A DNA stretch of 32,327 nucleotides from an uncultured Clostridiaceae bacterium (GCA_950096965.1 CATNCV010000007.1:1-32327), one strand, 5' to 3'. Positions 1 to 7,993 are shown, counted from the stretch's first letter. Notes: generated by a model from the sequence alone, not told the origin. Numbers and translations are program-made.

Positions 1-2
1 CT

Positions 3-143
3 GAAGCGGAACGATGATCCGATCATGTCGACGCGTACGGACGCTTCGTCGAAGTCAAGATAGCCGTTGAACACCGGATTGGCGAGGTTGCCGGTGATTT
101 CCATGGCGCCGTTGAGAGTGCCGGAGTTTGTAGGAATAGTTAC
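3..143 (-). CDS. Partial foreign TamB-like fragment (probable chimeric contig end)
   Basis: The minus strand is open from the window edge to a TAA at 144-146. It reads as a beta-repeat-like peptide (TNSGTLNGAMEITGN, then NPVFNGYLDFDEASVRVDM). The alternation of G-x-L-x-G, a P-V-x-N-G-x-L-x-F step and a terminal G-S-S-F-R-F resembles the C-terminal beta-helix of TamB/DUF490 proteins of Bacteroidales. The first 120 bases are about 57% GC, against a very AT-rich remainder, and the change is abrupt near 131-150. A Gram-negative outer-membrane assembly protein does not belong in a Clostridia chromosome. I infer an assembly chimera rather than gene transfer. The family call rests on pattern recognition only. 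Confidence 0.45.
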
Positions 144-474
144 TTAGCAATGAGAACACTGTGCCTTTGTTCTTACCATATAAAAAATATCAAAATTATA
201 ATAGCAAGAAAAAGCAAAAATATTTAAACCAGAAAAAATAATAAAGTTAGTTTTTCGAATATTATAGCAAAGTTTAAAATTTTATATTGAAAAATATATA
301 CTCAAATGCTATAATTCAGAAAGAAAATGAAGAAAATATTTATAAAAAATAAATAATATAATATACCTAAATTCTACAAATTTAGATATTAATATATAGT
401 ATAATAGAAATATAAAAATTATAGAAAGGAATCAATTTAAAACTATTTCATTAAATTGATTATACAAGGAAAAA
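144..474. other. AT-rich non-coding leader upstream of era
   Basis: No supportable gene is present in this stretch. It is almost entirely A/T. A plausible -10 hexamer TATAAT lies at 400-405, but no good -35 is visible 17 bp upstream. An imperfect inverted repeat CAATTTAA/TTAAATTG lies just before the era start, between about 433 and 456. A weak AAGGA ribosome site (467-471) precedes the era ATG. The junction with the foreign GC-rich head is at about 131-150. Confidence 0.5.
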
Positions 475-1383
475 ATGAGCGAAAAATTTAAATCAGGTTT
501 TGTCTCAATAATTGGGAGAACAAATGTAGGAAAATCTACTATAATAAATGCGCTAGTAGGAGAAAAGGTGGCAGCAGTAGCAAATAAAGTACAAACCACA
601 AGAACAGCAATAAGAGGAGTGGTAAACAGGAAAAATTCACAAATTATTTTTATAGATACACCAGGAATCCACAAGCCAAAGTCAAAGCTAAGTGAAACAA
701 TGATAGAAACATCATTTAATTTTATAGGAGATGTAGACATTATTCTATTTGTTATAGATGGAACTTCAAAAGAAATAGGTAGAGGAGACTCTAAAATATT
801 AGAGAAAATAAAAGAATCAAAAAGAAAAACAATACTAATCATAAATAAAATAGATATGATAAAAGAAAAAGAAGAATTACTAAAGTTAATAGATTTATAT
901 CAAAAAGAATACAACTTTGAAGCAGTAATACCAGTATCAGCATTAAAAAAGGAAAATGTAGAAGTAATATTAGAAGAAATAGAAAAAAACTTAAAATATG
1001 GTCCAGCATATTATGATGTAGAAGAATACACAGACCAAACTTCAAGGCAATTAGTAGAAGAAATAGTTAGAGAAAAAGCACTAAAATTTTTAAGCGATGA
1101 AGTTCCGCACGGTTTATATATAGAAACAGAAAAAATGAAATTCAGGAAAACAAAAGAAAAAGAAGGAATATATGATGTAGAAGCTACTATTTACTGCCTA
1201 AGAAATTCTCATAAAGGAATAATAATAGGAAAAGAAGGTAGTATGCTAAAGAAAATAGGAACATATGCCAGAAAAGACTTAGAAAATATGTTAGGAACAA
1301 AGGTAAATTTAAAAATATGGGTAAAAGTAAAAGAAGACTGGCTTAATAATGACAAAATAGTAAAAAAATTTAAACTAAACTAG
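475..1383 (+). CDS. era: GTPase Era
   Basis: Era is an essential GTPase that binds the 3' end of 16S rRNA and assists 30S maturation. The 302-residue protein has the family's usual length. It carries G1 GRTNVGKST (14-22), G3 DTPG (61-64), G4 NKID (124-127) and a G5-like SAL motif. A C-terminal KH RNA-binding domain has GIIIGKEG at 248-255. The ATG start follows AAGGA with suitable spacing. It is followed by yqzL and recO in the same direction, the classical Firmicutes order, so the three are probably co-transcribed. Confidence 0.97.
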   Translation: MSEKFKSGFVSIIGRTNVGKSTIINALVGEKVAAVANKVQTTRTAIRGVVNRKNSQIIFIDTPGIHKPKSKLSETMIETSFNFIGDVDIILFVIDGTSKEIGRGDSKILEKIKESKRKTILIINKIDMIKEKEELLKLIDLYQKEYNFEAVIPVSALKKENVEVILEEIEKNLKYGPAYYDVEEYTDQTSRQLVEEIVREKALKFLSDEVPHGLYIETEKMKFRKTKEKEGIYDVEATIYCLRNSHKGIIIGKEGSMLKKIGTYARKDLENMLGTKVNLKIWVKVKEDWLNNDKIVKKFKLN

Positions 1384-1451
1384 AAAAAATGAATAAAATA
1401 TATAAAAAAGCAAAAAATAACAGTAAGAAATTATGAGGAAGGTGAATTCTT

Positions 1452-1604
1452 ATGATAAAACAAATAGCATGGAATACCTTTAAAAATACAGGAAGTATAG
1501 ATTCATATTTAGAATTAACTAAGGTAGAAAATATAGAAAAAAACATAAGTAAAAATTTAGAAAAAAAAGAGACAAACAATATAGAACAAAATATAAAACT
1601 TTAA
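1452..1604 (+). CDS. yqzL: YqzL family small protein
   Basis: This 50-residue ORF lies between era and recO. Its N-terminus (MIKQIAWNTFKNTGSIDSYL) matches the YqzL pattern, in which an aromatic-rich start is followed by a T-G-x-x-D-x-Y-L motif. YqzL occupies exactly this era-yqzL-recO position in Bacillus and many Clostridia. The ribosome site GAGGAAGGTG (about 1435-1444) fits the ATG at 1452. The C-terminal half is Lys/Glu/Asn-rich and low in complexity. The function of the family is unknown. The stop codon lies 13 bases before recO. Confidence 0.85.
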   Translation: MIKQIAWNTFKNTGSIDSYLELTKVENIEKNISKNLEKKETNNIEQNIKL

Positions 1605-1617
1605 AGGTGAAATAAAC

Positions 1618-2328
1618 ATGGGCACAATAAAAACAAAAGGGATAATAATAGCAGAAAATAATATGGGCGATTTTGATAAAATGCTAACAATATTAACTCC
1701 AAATGGAAAGCTGTCGTGCAGTGCTAAAGGAGCGAGAAGGCCTAAAAGCCAGCTCATGGCGGGCACACAGTTTTTATGTTTTGGAGAATATATGATGTTT
1801 AAAGGCAGTAATACATATACATTAAATTCATGCGAAACAATTGAATTATTTTATAATTTAAGAATAGATTTAGACAAACTAAAATATGCAGTACATATAA
1901 CAAAAATTATAGCTGATGTAACATATGAAAATCAAAATACATATAAAATTTTGCAACTATATTTAAACACATTATATGTAATAGCAAATACTGATATGGA
2001 CTTAGACTTTGCCATATCTATATTTAAAATGAGACTAATGTGTTTACTAGGTTTTAAACCAAGAATAGATAGATGTATATCTTGCCAAAATGAAAAGGTA
2101 GACTATTTTAGTTTTAAAGATAATGGACTAAAATGTATAAATTGTAGTAAGCAAGATACAGGAACAATACAAATTAGTGAATCAACAAAAAATGCACTAA
2201 GATACATAGAAATTGCACCACCCAAAAAATTATTTTCATTTAATATGTCAGATGAAAATAAAAAGCAACTAGAAATAATTGCAAAGATTTATACAAATGA
2301 TAAGTTAGAGAAGGAATACAAAATGTAA
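1618..2328 (+). CDS. recO: DNA repair protein RecO
   Basis: RecO loads RecA and anneals ssDNA in the RecFOR recombination pathway. The N-terminal OB-fold region begins with the typical T-K-G-I-I-I segment and later has CSAKGARRPKSQ. A four-cysteine zinc motif follows at C153/C156 and C173/C176, as in Gram-positive RecO. At 236 residues it is close to normal length. AAAGGTG just upstream of the ATG serves as ribosome site. It is the last gene of the era-yqzL-recO group; an unusual tandem repeat lies about 50 bp downstream. Confidence 0.95.
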   Translation: MGTIKTKGIIIAENNMGDFDKMLTILTPNGKLSCSAKGARRPKSQLMAGTQFLCFGEYMMFKGSNTYTLNSCETIELFYNLRIDLDKLKYAVHITKIIADVTYENQNTYKILQLYLNTLYVIANTDMDLDFAISIFKMRLMCLLGFKPRIDRCISCQNEKVDYFSFKDNGLKCINCSKQDTGTIQISESTKNALRYIEIAPPKKLFSFNMSDENKKQLEIIAKIYTNDKLEKEYKM

Positions 2329-2382
2329 ACATTTGAGAAATACTTGAGGCATTTCAAAGACTTTTCAAAACTCAAATGAAAA

Positions 2383-2430
2383 TAGTATTGACAGAAAAAA
2401 ATAGTATTGACAGAAAAAAATAGTATTGTT
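2383..2430. repeat. 19-bp tandem repeat containing TTGACA
   Basis: The unit TAGTATTGACAGAAAAAAA starts at 2383 and 2402, and a third partial copy starts at 2421. The period is 19 bp. Each full unit contains a perfect -35-like TTGACA hexamer. The array lies between recO and the next gene. Confidence 0.8.
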
Positions 2431-2557
2431 AAAATAATTTTAGTAATAGTATTTTAGACAAATAAAAAGTAGCAAAATATAAATACTAGAACCTTCAAAC
2501 AGTAAGTGTACACTAGGATTACTAAAAATAGAATTAATACTAGGAGGAAAAAAGATA

Positions 2558-3244
2558 ATGGGACTAAAGAAAAAAGAAGATAATGAAAATATAAATAAAG
2601 GAATTATGCTAAACTCTAAAAGTAAATATAAAAATATAATAGCAATAACCATAATATTAGCTATAATATTAATAGTATTACTAACTTTAAATAATGTAGG
2701 AGTGTTAAACAAAACAGGAAAAACAAAAGAACAAATGACAGAGGCAGAAGCAACTACGAAATTAGAACAAGCACTAGAAACAGTAAAAACAAAAAAAGAA
2801 ACAGATGAAACCTACAATAAAGAACAGTACATAAATGACCTATTAGAAGCACAAAATATATCAATACATGGAGATATAGTAGCAGTAAGTGGATATAATT
2901 ACCAAATAGATAGAGAAAACTTAAGTATAACACAGGAATTAGGAAAAGCAAATGTAGAAATAACAACGAAAGTATTAAATTTATTAGGTCAAAATGATAA
3001 AGGCAAAGAAAGAGCAACAATAGAAATAGAAGTAACAAGTAATGTCCCACTAGAAAATATAGTATATCAAAATGAAGATAGAACATATGCAAAAGAAACA
3101 ACATCAGAATTAACATATAAAAAAGAATTAGAATTAGAACTAGATAAAGACTATGTGATAACAGTAGAAACAAAAGACGGAAAACTAAATACAAAAGTAT
3201 TTAAAAATACAAAAGAAGACTACAAAGAACCAAGTGCCCAGTAG
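2558..3244 (+). CDS. Membrane-anchored pilin-like protein, unknown function
   Basis: The protein has 228 residues. A charged N-terminus of about 25 residues is followed by one hydrophobic helix (about 28-46), a Lys/Glu/Thr-rich helical stretch (about 56-85), then an outside domain. The segment with TYNKEQYINDLLEAQ, SIHGDIVAVSGYNYQIDREN resembles the globular part of prepilin-like proteins of gut Clostridia, where E/A-rich helix, YINDLL-type helix and a 'G-Y-x-x-x-I-D-R' strand recur. No prepilin-peptidase G/E cleavage site is visible. The last ~90 residues look like a beta-sandwich. AGGAGGAAA precedes the ATG. The reading in a different frame just past the stop looks weakly coding (see findings). 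The pilin-like assignment is inference. Confidence 0.7.
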   Translation: MGLKKKEDNENINKGIMLNSKSKYKNIIAITIILAIILIVLLTLNNVGVLNKTGKTKEQMTEAEATTKLEQALETVKTKKETDETYNKEQYINDLLEAQNISIHGDIVAVSGYNYQIDRENLSITQELGKANVEITTKVLNLLGQNDKGKERATIEIEVTSNVPLENIVYQNEDRTYAKETTSELTYKKELELELDKDYVITVETKDGKLNTKVFKNTKEDYKEPSAQ

Positions 3245-3387
3245 CTACTTGTTATGGTGGTCTTGATGGAACAACATACAAGTACATTCGGATTTCATCC
3301 TATAATTTATAAATAGCAAATTAGTAGTAATAAAAAATAATAAAAATCTTGTAAAAAACAAGCTATTGTGATATATTAAAACCTAAT

Positions 3388-3393
3388 AGGAGG
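3388..3393 (+). promoter_or_regulatory. Ribosome binding site deciding the tagO start
   Basis: A perfect AGGAGG lies 1 nt before an ATG at 3395 and 7 nt before a second in-frame ATG at 3401. Only the latter spacing is workable, so 3401 is chosen. Confidence 0.75.
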
Positions 3394-3400
3394 TATGCCT

Positions 3401-4495
3401 ATGTGGGGAGATATAGCAATAGCTTTTTTGTTAGCATTTATAACAACATTTGTGCTAACACCATATACAATAAAAATAGCAAAAAAAATAGGAGCAGTAG
3501 ATGTTCCAAAAGATGAAAGAAGAATGCATAATAAGCCAATGCCAAAGTTTGGTGGACCAGCTATTATAATAGGTTTTCTTTTATCAACAATATATTTATT
3601 AATTACTTCTTCAATAGAAGGAAACTTAAACTTATTTGGTGGGGAAAATTATTTTATAAAACTAATAGGCTTTCTATTAGGTATATTAATACTAAGCTTT
3701 GTATGCTTTTTTGATGATATAAAAGGAATACATCCACTAGTTAAGTTAACTGGTCAAATTATGGCAGCTGGTGTAGTAGTAGCATTTGGAATACGAATTA
3801 ATAACTTTAATTTACCATTTCTGGAAGGAAATATAGTTTTAAGTAATGTGTTTTCAATAATATTGACAATGGTGTGGATAGTAGGAATAACAAATGCTAT
3901 TAATTTAATAGATGGATTAGATGGTTTGTCAACAGGTATAGCAATAATATCATCAGTATGTTTGCTAATTATATTTGCATTAAACATGTCACCACTAGTA
4001 GCAATAATAATAATAACAGCATTAGTAGGTGCACTATCAGGATTCCTACCATTTAACTTTAACCCAGCAAAAACCTTTATAGGAGATATAGGTTCAAATT
4101 TTATAGGCTTTACCCTATCAATAGTATCAATACTAGGAATTGCAAAAACCGCAACAGCATTTGTAGTAGTACTTCCAATAATAGTATTAGGACTTCCAAT
4201 ATTTGATACAATATCAGCAATAATAAGAAGGCTAATAAAAGGCAAATCTCTAAAAGCAGTTTTGCAAGCAGATAAAGGCCATCTGCACCATAAATTAATA
4301 GCAAAAGGTTTCACACAAAAAGAAGCAGTGTTAACACTATATGGAATAAGTGTAGCATGCGGAATGTTTGCAGTAATACTATTTGAAAGCGACATATGGA
4401 AAGCAATATCATTTGCATTAATGGTAGTAGCAGTAGTATGTATTGGGTACAAAGAATTTTTTAAATTAAAAGAAGAAGAAAATGAAGAAAAATAA
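3401..4495 (+). CDS. tagO: Undecaprenyl-phosphate glycosyl-1-phosphate transferase (TagO/WecA type)
   Basis: This polytopic enzyme of the MraY/WecA family transfers a HexNAc-1-phosphate from UDP-sugar to undecaprenyl phosphate, starting wall teichoic acid or other surface polymers. It has about 10-11 hydrophobic helices in 364 residues. Family motifs are in order: DVPKDERRMH (34-43), the Mg-binding D105-D106 in FFDDIKG, NLIDGLDGL with D171, then FIGDIGS and the cytoplasmic loop ADKGHLHHKL. The HLHHKL loop is typical of WecA/TagO rather than of MraY. A long hairpin terminator follows directly. The acceptor polymer cannot be told from this window. Confidence 0.9.
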   Translation: MWGDIAIAFLLAFITTFVLTPYTIKIAKKIGAVDVPKDERRMHNKPMPKFGGPAIIIGFLLSTIYLLITSSIEGNLNLFGGENYFIKLIGFLLGILILSFVCFFDDIKGIHPLVKLTGQIMAAGVVVAFGIRINNFNLPFLEGNIVLSNVFSIILTMVWIVGITNAINLIDGLDGLSTGIAIISSVCLLIIFALNMSPLVAIIIITALVGALSGFLPFNFNPAKTFIGDIGSNFIGFTLSIVSILGIAKTATAFVVVLPIIVLGLPIFDTISAIIRRLIKGKSLKAVLQADKGHLHHKLIAKGFTQKEAVLTLYGISVACGMFAVILFESDIWKAISFALMVVAVVCIGYKEFFKLKEEENEEK

Positions 4496-4515
4496 TTGAA
4501 AATTATGTAAATATA

Positions 4516-4568
4516 TGGTATAATATTGTTTATTAAAGTAACATTAATAACAATATTATACCATTTTT
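4516..4568 (+). terminator. Hairpin terminator after tagO
   Basis: A perfect 15-bp inverted repeat, TGGTATAATATTGTT (4516-4530) with its complement at 4549-4563, is followed by five T. It separates tagO from the compositionally different radical SAM gene. The stem also contains TATAAT, so promoter activity cannot be excluded. Confidence 0.7.
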
Positions 4569-4586
4569 GGTAAGGAGGAATTTTAT

Positions 4587-5501
4587 ATGAAGCGGAATGC
4601 CCAGAGCTTAAGTATTTGTGTACCAGGAAAGAAATGTATCAACCACTGCAAGTTTTGCGTGTCGTGTATGCATGCAGATGCCTACAAAAACCAGATGGAT
4701 GAGAACCTTCCTTTTTATGACCTTTACTTTGAGGACTATGTAAAAAGGATGATTTTTGCGAAAGAAAATGACGCCAATATTATGATGATTACTGGTGACA
4801 TTGAACCTTTGCAGAATCGGCACTTTTTACAAACACTTGCAATTATTAACAAATATGTATTACCACAAAGAGGTTGCAGTGCATTCAATTGGATTGAAAT
4901 TCAGACATCAGCAGTAGGTTTTGACAGAAACTATGCAAGGTTTTTGAGAAATACAGTTGGGGTAAGTGTATTTTCATTTTCTCTATCAAGCTTTGATAAT
5001 GACATAAATGCTTATATTGTAGGAATGCCAAAGAATATGAGAGTAAATATTCAGGAAGTATGCGAAAACGTAAAAGAGTATGACTTTACCCTCAGACTTA
5101 GCCTTAATATGAGTAAGGAAATGCTAGAAAGTGTCGGAGGAACAGCAAATTATGAAAATGTCGAAAAAATATTTAATAAAGCGAAAAGTTTAGGAGCAGA
5201 TCAAGTAACTTTTCGAAAGTTTTATACTGATGGGGATAATTCACAGAGCAAGTGGATTGCTGAAAATACGGTACCTGATGAATTCTTTAAGATGTTACAT
5301 GAGTATGTGAAACATGAGGGCAGATTGATTGGAACCTTACCATATGGTTACAATCAATATTCTGTAAATGGCATTTCGGTTGTTATTGACGAAGACTGCA
5401 TGAACGAGGGAAAGGCTCAAAAAGAAGCATCAAAATACTTCGTAATACGTCCAGACTGTAAGTTGTATGATGGCTGGAACAAAGAAGACATTATATTTTA
5501 A
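4587..5501 (+). CDS. Radical SAM protein of unknown specificity
   Basis: The protein has 304 residues. Near the N-terminus is CINHCKFC, the Cx3Cx2C cluster that binds the [4Fe-4S] iron of radical SAM enzymes. It is preceded by SLSICVPGKK and followed by another cysteine (SCMHAD). ITGDIEP resembles the glycine-rich SAM-binding strand. The rest fits a partial TIM barrel, with no extra Cys-rich SPASM domain at the C-terminus. A strong AAGGAGG precedes the ATG. Codon use differs from its neighbours, with more C/G-ending codons (for example GAACCTTCC and GCCCAGAGC stretches). It sits alone between two strong terminators. This points to a horizontally acquired single-gene unit. The substrate is unknown. 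Confidence 0.82.
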   Translation: MKRNAQSLSICVPGKKCINHCKFCVSCMHADAYKNQMDENLPFYDLYFEDYVKRMIFAKENDANIMMITGDIEPLQNRHFLQTLAIINKYVLPQRGCSAFNWIEIQTSAVGFDRNYARFLRNTVGVSVFSFSLSSFDNDINAYIVGMPKNMRVNIQEVCENVKEYDFTLRLSLNMSKEMLESVGGTANYENVEKIFNKAKSLGADQVTFRKFYTDGDNSQSKWIAENTVPDEFFKMLHEYVKHEGRLIGTLPYGYNQYSVNGISVVIDEDCMNEGKAQKEASKYFVIRPDCKLYDGWNKEDIIF

Positions 5502-5523
5502 TTCCAAATCAAAAAAAATAAGC

Positions 5524-5553
5524 AAAAAAGAGCAGAAATTTCTGCTCTTTTTT
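5524..5553. terminator. Rho-independent terminator after radical SAM gene
   Basis: A perfect 15-bp self-complementary arm pair runs from six A, through GAGCAGAAA / TTTCTGCTC, to six T. It works as an intrinsic terminator for the upstream gene and is nearly symmetrical, so it could act in both directions. Confidence 0.9.
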
Positions 5554-5864
5554 GTATACTAGAAAGTACTCTGTTTTAAGTTGAAATTGTAGGGACTGCT
5601 AGTAGCTTGTCTGAGAGGCGAAGCATCTTTATTGCTTAAAAAGAGAAGAATTTAATTCATTACGCACTTTTTTAAATTAATTTTTTTATATGCTTATAGG
5701 AAAATGTATGACCTTTAATTTTATACAAATAAAGTGAAAATAAGTAATTTCTAATTTTAAAGTAAATACTATAAAATTTGTTAGCTTTATATATAATAAA
5801 AGTTTTGTTTTCAAAAGAAAAATGTATTCAAGATAATATTTATTTAATAAAATATTAAAAACTA

Positions 5865-5893
5865 TTGACAAATTATGATATTATCAATATAAT
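5865..5893 (+). promoter_or_regulatory. nadD promoter (TTGACA-N17-TATAAT)
   Basis: A perfect -35 TTGACA (5865-5870) and a perfect -10 TATAAT (5888-5893) are separated by exactly 17 bp. The spacer is filled by the palindromic operator listed separately, a layout suited to repression by steric block. Confidence 0.88.
5875..5887. promoter_or_regulatory. Operator 1 of nadD, ATGATAnTATCAT family
   Basis: The site reads ATGATATTATCAA, with one mismatch to the palindrome ATGATA-N-TATCAT. It lies between the -35 and -10 of the nadD promoter. Matching sites occur in the pncB promoter. Confidence 0.65.
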
Positions 5894-5914
5894 AATAACA
5901 TACTTATTAATAAA

Positions 5915-5927
5915 ATGATAATATCAT
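5915..5927. promoter_or_regulatory. Operator 2 of nadD, perfect ATGATAATATCAT
   Basis: This is a perfect 13-bp palindrome with one central base. Its centre is 40 bp from that of operator 1, close to four helical turns. It lies between the transcription start region and the nadD ribosome site. Confidence 0.65.
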
Positions 5928-5945
5928 GTAAAGGAAGTGATTAGG

Positions 5946-6557
5946 TTGAGTGATAAAAAAAGTATAGTAGTATTTGGTGGTTCATTTAATCCACCACATA
6001 ACTCGCATTTTTCTACTGCACAGCAAGTATTAAATCAATATGAAGAAGTAGAAAAAGTAGTATTTATTCCTGTAAATAACAAATATGAAAAAAGTGGACT
6101 AGAAGAAAATGAACATAGATATAATATGTTAAAATTAGTAATAGACAAAAATAGTAATTTTATACTATCAGACATTGACATGAATGGAAAACGAGCATTA
6201 TATACAATAGAAACATTAGAAGAAATACAAAAGTGTTTTAAAGATAAACAAATATGTTTTTTAATAGGAAGTGATAACTTAAAGGAACTTCACACATGGA
6301 AAAGAGCAGAAGAATTACTTTCTAAATATAAAATACTAGTAATGGGAAGAAATGAAGACAAAATAGAAGAAATAATAGAACAAAATGAATTATTAAAAAG
6401 CTATAGAGAAAACATAAGAAAGCTAGAAGAAGGAATAAGAAGTAATTTTAGTTCAACATATATACGCACGCAAATAAAAAAGCAAAAAAGTGTCAGATAT
6501 TTAATGCCAGATGAAGTTTACAATTATATTAAAACAAATAATCTATATATAGAATAA
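5946..6557 (+). CDS. nadD: Nicotinate-nucleotide adenylyltransferase NadD
   Basis: NadD adenylates nicotinate mononucleotide to deamido-NAD, the central step of NAD synthesis. The nucleotidyltransferase motif GGSFNPPHNSH lies at 11-21 and the closing motif SSTYIRTQI near the C-terminus. The start is taken as TTG at 5946. AAGGAAGTGAT (5931-5941) is nearly the full anti-16S complement and its core sits 8 nt before this TTG, whereas the in-frame GTG at 5937 lies inside it. That gives 203 residues, the usual length. The often-linked yqeK HD gene is absent here. The promoter carries two operators shared with pncB. nadE follows about 170 bp downstream. Confidence 0.95.
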   Translation: MSDKKSIVVFGGSFNPPHNSHFSTAQQVLNQYEEVEKVVFIPVNNKYEKSGLEENEHRYNMLKLVIDKNSNFILSDIDMNGKRALYTIETLEEIQKCFKDKQICFLIGSDNLKELHTWKRAEELLSKYKILVMGRNEDKIEEIIEQNELLKSYRENIRKLEEGIRSNFSSTYIRTQIKKQKSVRYLMPDEVYNYIKTNNLYIE

Positions 6558-6561
6558 TAGC

Positions 6562-6650
6562 TGTAGGGGAAATTATTCCTTAGCTGTTCGAGCAAAGCGA
6601 GTCACAGATAAGCTATATGTTAGCATAATCGTCCACTCTTCAAAGAAATG
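6562..6650. repeat. Dispersed GTAGGGG element, copy 2
   Basis: It begins TGTAGGGG and ends with ATCGTCCACTCTTCAAAGAA. The end matches the element at 15883-15926 (TCGTCCGCTCTTCGAAGCAA), though the interior is longer and different. It is non-coding and lies between nadD and nadE. Confidence 0.5.
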
Positions 6651-6730
6651 GGGCAAGTGAATAGTTAATAGTGAAAAATGAATAGTAAATAGTACAAAAT
6701 TCAAAGAATTTTTAGAAAGGAATGATCTTT

Positions 6731-7486
6731 ATGATAAAAAACATTGAAAAGGAAGTTGAAGAAATCACAAAATGGATAAAAAACTATGTAGAAGAAACAA
6801 AAGCAGAAGGAGTAGTAATAGGAAACAGTGGGGGAAAAGACTGTGCCACAGTAATAGCATTAGCTGAGAAAGCATTAGGAAAAGAAAAAGTCCTAACAAT
6901 AGCAATGCCATGTAATTCAATAAAAGCAGATATAGAAGATGCAAAACTAGTATCAGAGACATTTGGAGTTAAGCTATTAAAAATAGACTTAAGCAATGCT
7001 TATCAAACACTAGAAAATGAAATTGACAAAGAAATAAATGAAATTACTAAAGGAAAAGAAGAATGGAGAATAAGAGAAGCAAAAATAAATACAAAACCAC
7101 GCCTAAGAATGACAACACTATACTATGTAGCACAAAATATGAACTATTTAGTAGCAGGAACAGGAAATAAATGTGAAGCCACTGTAGGTTATACAACAAA
7201 ATGGGGAGACAATGCAAGCGACTTTAATCCAATAGGAGAATTTACAGTAGAAGAAGTACTACAAATAGGGAAATACCTAGGAGTACCAGAAAAAATCATA
7301 AACAAAGCACCAAACGATGGACTAGGAGGCAAAACAGACGAAGAAAAACTAGGAGTAACATACAAACAAATAGCAGAATATATAGAAACAGGAAAAACGC
7401 AAAGAGAAGCAATGGAAATAATAAAACAAAAAGAAAAAACATCAGAACACAAAAGAAAACCCATACCAATATATAAAAGACTTTAA
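6731..7486 (+). CDS. nadE: Ammonia-dependent NAD synthetase NadE
   Basis: NadE amidates deamido-NAD to NAD with ATP. The ATP-pyrophosphatase P-loop is SGGKDC at 33-38. Later conserved segments include the LVAGTGNKCE and YTTKWGDNASDFNPIGE stretches and PNDGLGGKTDE. There is no N-terminal glutaminase (nitrilase) domain, so free ammonia is the expected donor. AGAAAGG at 6714-6720 lies 1 nt before an ATG at 6722 and 10 nt before that at 6731; the latter is preferred, giving 251 residues. It follows nadD in the same direction. A repeat cluster begins at its stop codon. Confidence 0.95.
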   Translation: MIKNIEKEVEEITKWIKNYVEETKAEGVVIGNSGGKDCATVIALAEKALGKEKVLTIAMPCNSIKADIEDAKLVSETFGVKLLKIDLSNAYQTLENEIDKEINEITKGKEEWRIREAKINTKPRLRMTTLYYVAQNMNYLVAGTGNKCEATVGYTTKWGDNASDFNPIGEFTVEEVLQIGKYLGVPEKIINKAPNDGLGGKTDEEKLGVTYKQIAEYIETGKTQREAMEIIKQKEKTSEHKRKPIPIYKRL

Positions 7487-7542
7487 CTAGATTGGGAACT
7501 AGATTGGAAACTAGATTGGAAACTAGATTGGGGACTGTCCCT
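7485..7542. repeat. Tandem ACTAGATTGG repeats ending in a GGGGACTGTCCC palindrome
   Basis: Four consecutive 13-bp units of the form AACTAGATTGGRA start at the nadE stop codon. They end in GATTGGGGACTGTCCC, whose GGGAC-TG-TCCC is almost self-complementary. A further ACTAGATTGGGC lies at about 7559-7570. They belong to a REP-like GGGGAC family found elsewhere in the window. Confidence 0.75.
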
Positions 7543-7993
7543 GAATGGGTGCAGAAAGACTAGATTGGGCAACGAAAACAAGATAGAGAATAAAAAATAA
7601 TAAAAAACAAAAATAATGTATGTAAAAAAATAAATGTACCCAATCGAAAACTAAGAAATAAAATTACAAGGGTAGAAAAATAAAAGAAGTAAAGAATTGG
7701 AAGCACCCCCTTGGGTAATCGAAGATGTCCCAAGAGGGACTGTCCCCAATCGGAAAGAAGTAGAATACTATAAAATACAAAAAACAAGACAAAGCAATAA
7801 AAAATGATCTAGCTAGATTAGAAACTGTCCCCAACGCATAAGCCAGACACAAGCATAGAAATATGCTTAAAAAAATACAAAATGATAGTATAAAAATGAT
7901 AATAAGAAGTTAGAGGTTAGAAGTTGGAATTAGGGTAAATACTTCGAAGGAAAAAAACTAAAACTAACATCCAAATAAAAAGGAGGAAAAAAC
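7487..7993. other. Repeat-rich, gene-free region between nadE and the PTS permease
   Basis: I see no real gene in this stretch. It contains the tandem array at 7485-7542. An inverted counterpart, GGGACTGTCCCCAATCGG, lies at 7737-7754, and fragments of the same element lie at about 7638-7650, 7706-7735 and 7826-7836. The inverted GATTGGGGAC motifs about 200 bp apart resemble a composite of REP-like units. A good AAAAGGAGG at 7978-7986 serves the following gene. Confidence 0.6.

Larger units (their letters stand above)
5502..5936. other. Intergenic region between radical SAM gene and nadD
   Basis: This holds the terminator at 5524-5553, a degenerate copy of a dispersed GTAGGG element (about 5588-5625), AT-rich sequence with no supportable gene, and the nadD promoter with two operators (5865-5927). 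Confidence 0.6.

Noticed and set aside
3754-4452. Long open frame on the minus strand opposite tagO
   Set aside because: It is a mirror of the AT-rich tagO codon pattern and has no ribosome site; tagO motifs on the plus strand are unambiguous.
7485-7542. CRISPR array
   Set aside because: Units are 13 bp with no spacers and no cas genes; it is a simple tandem repeat.
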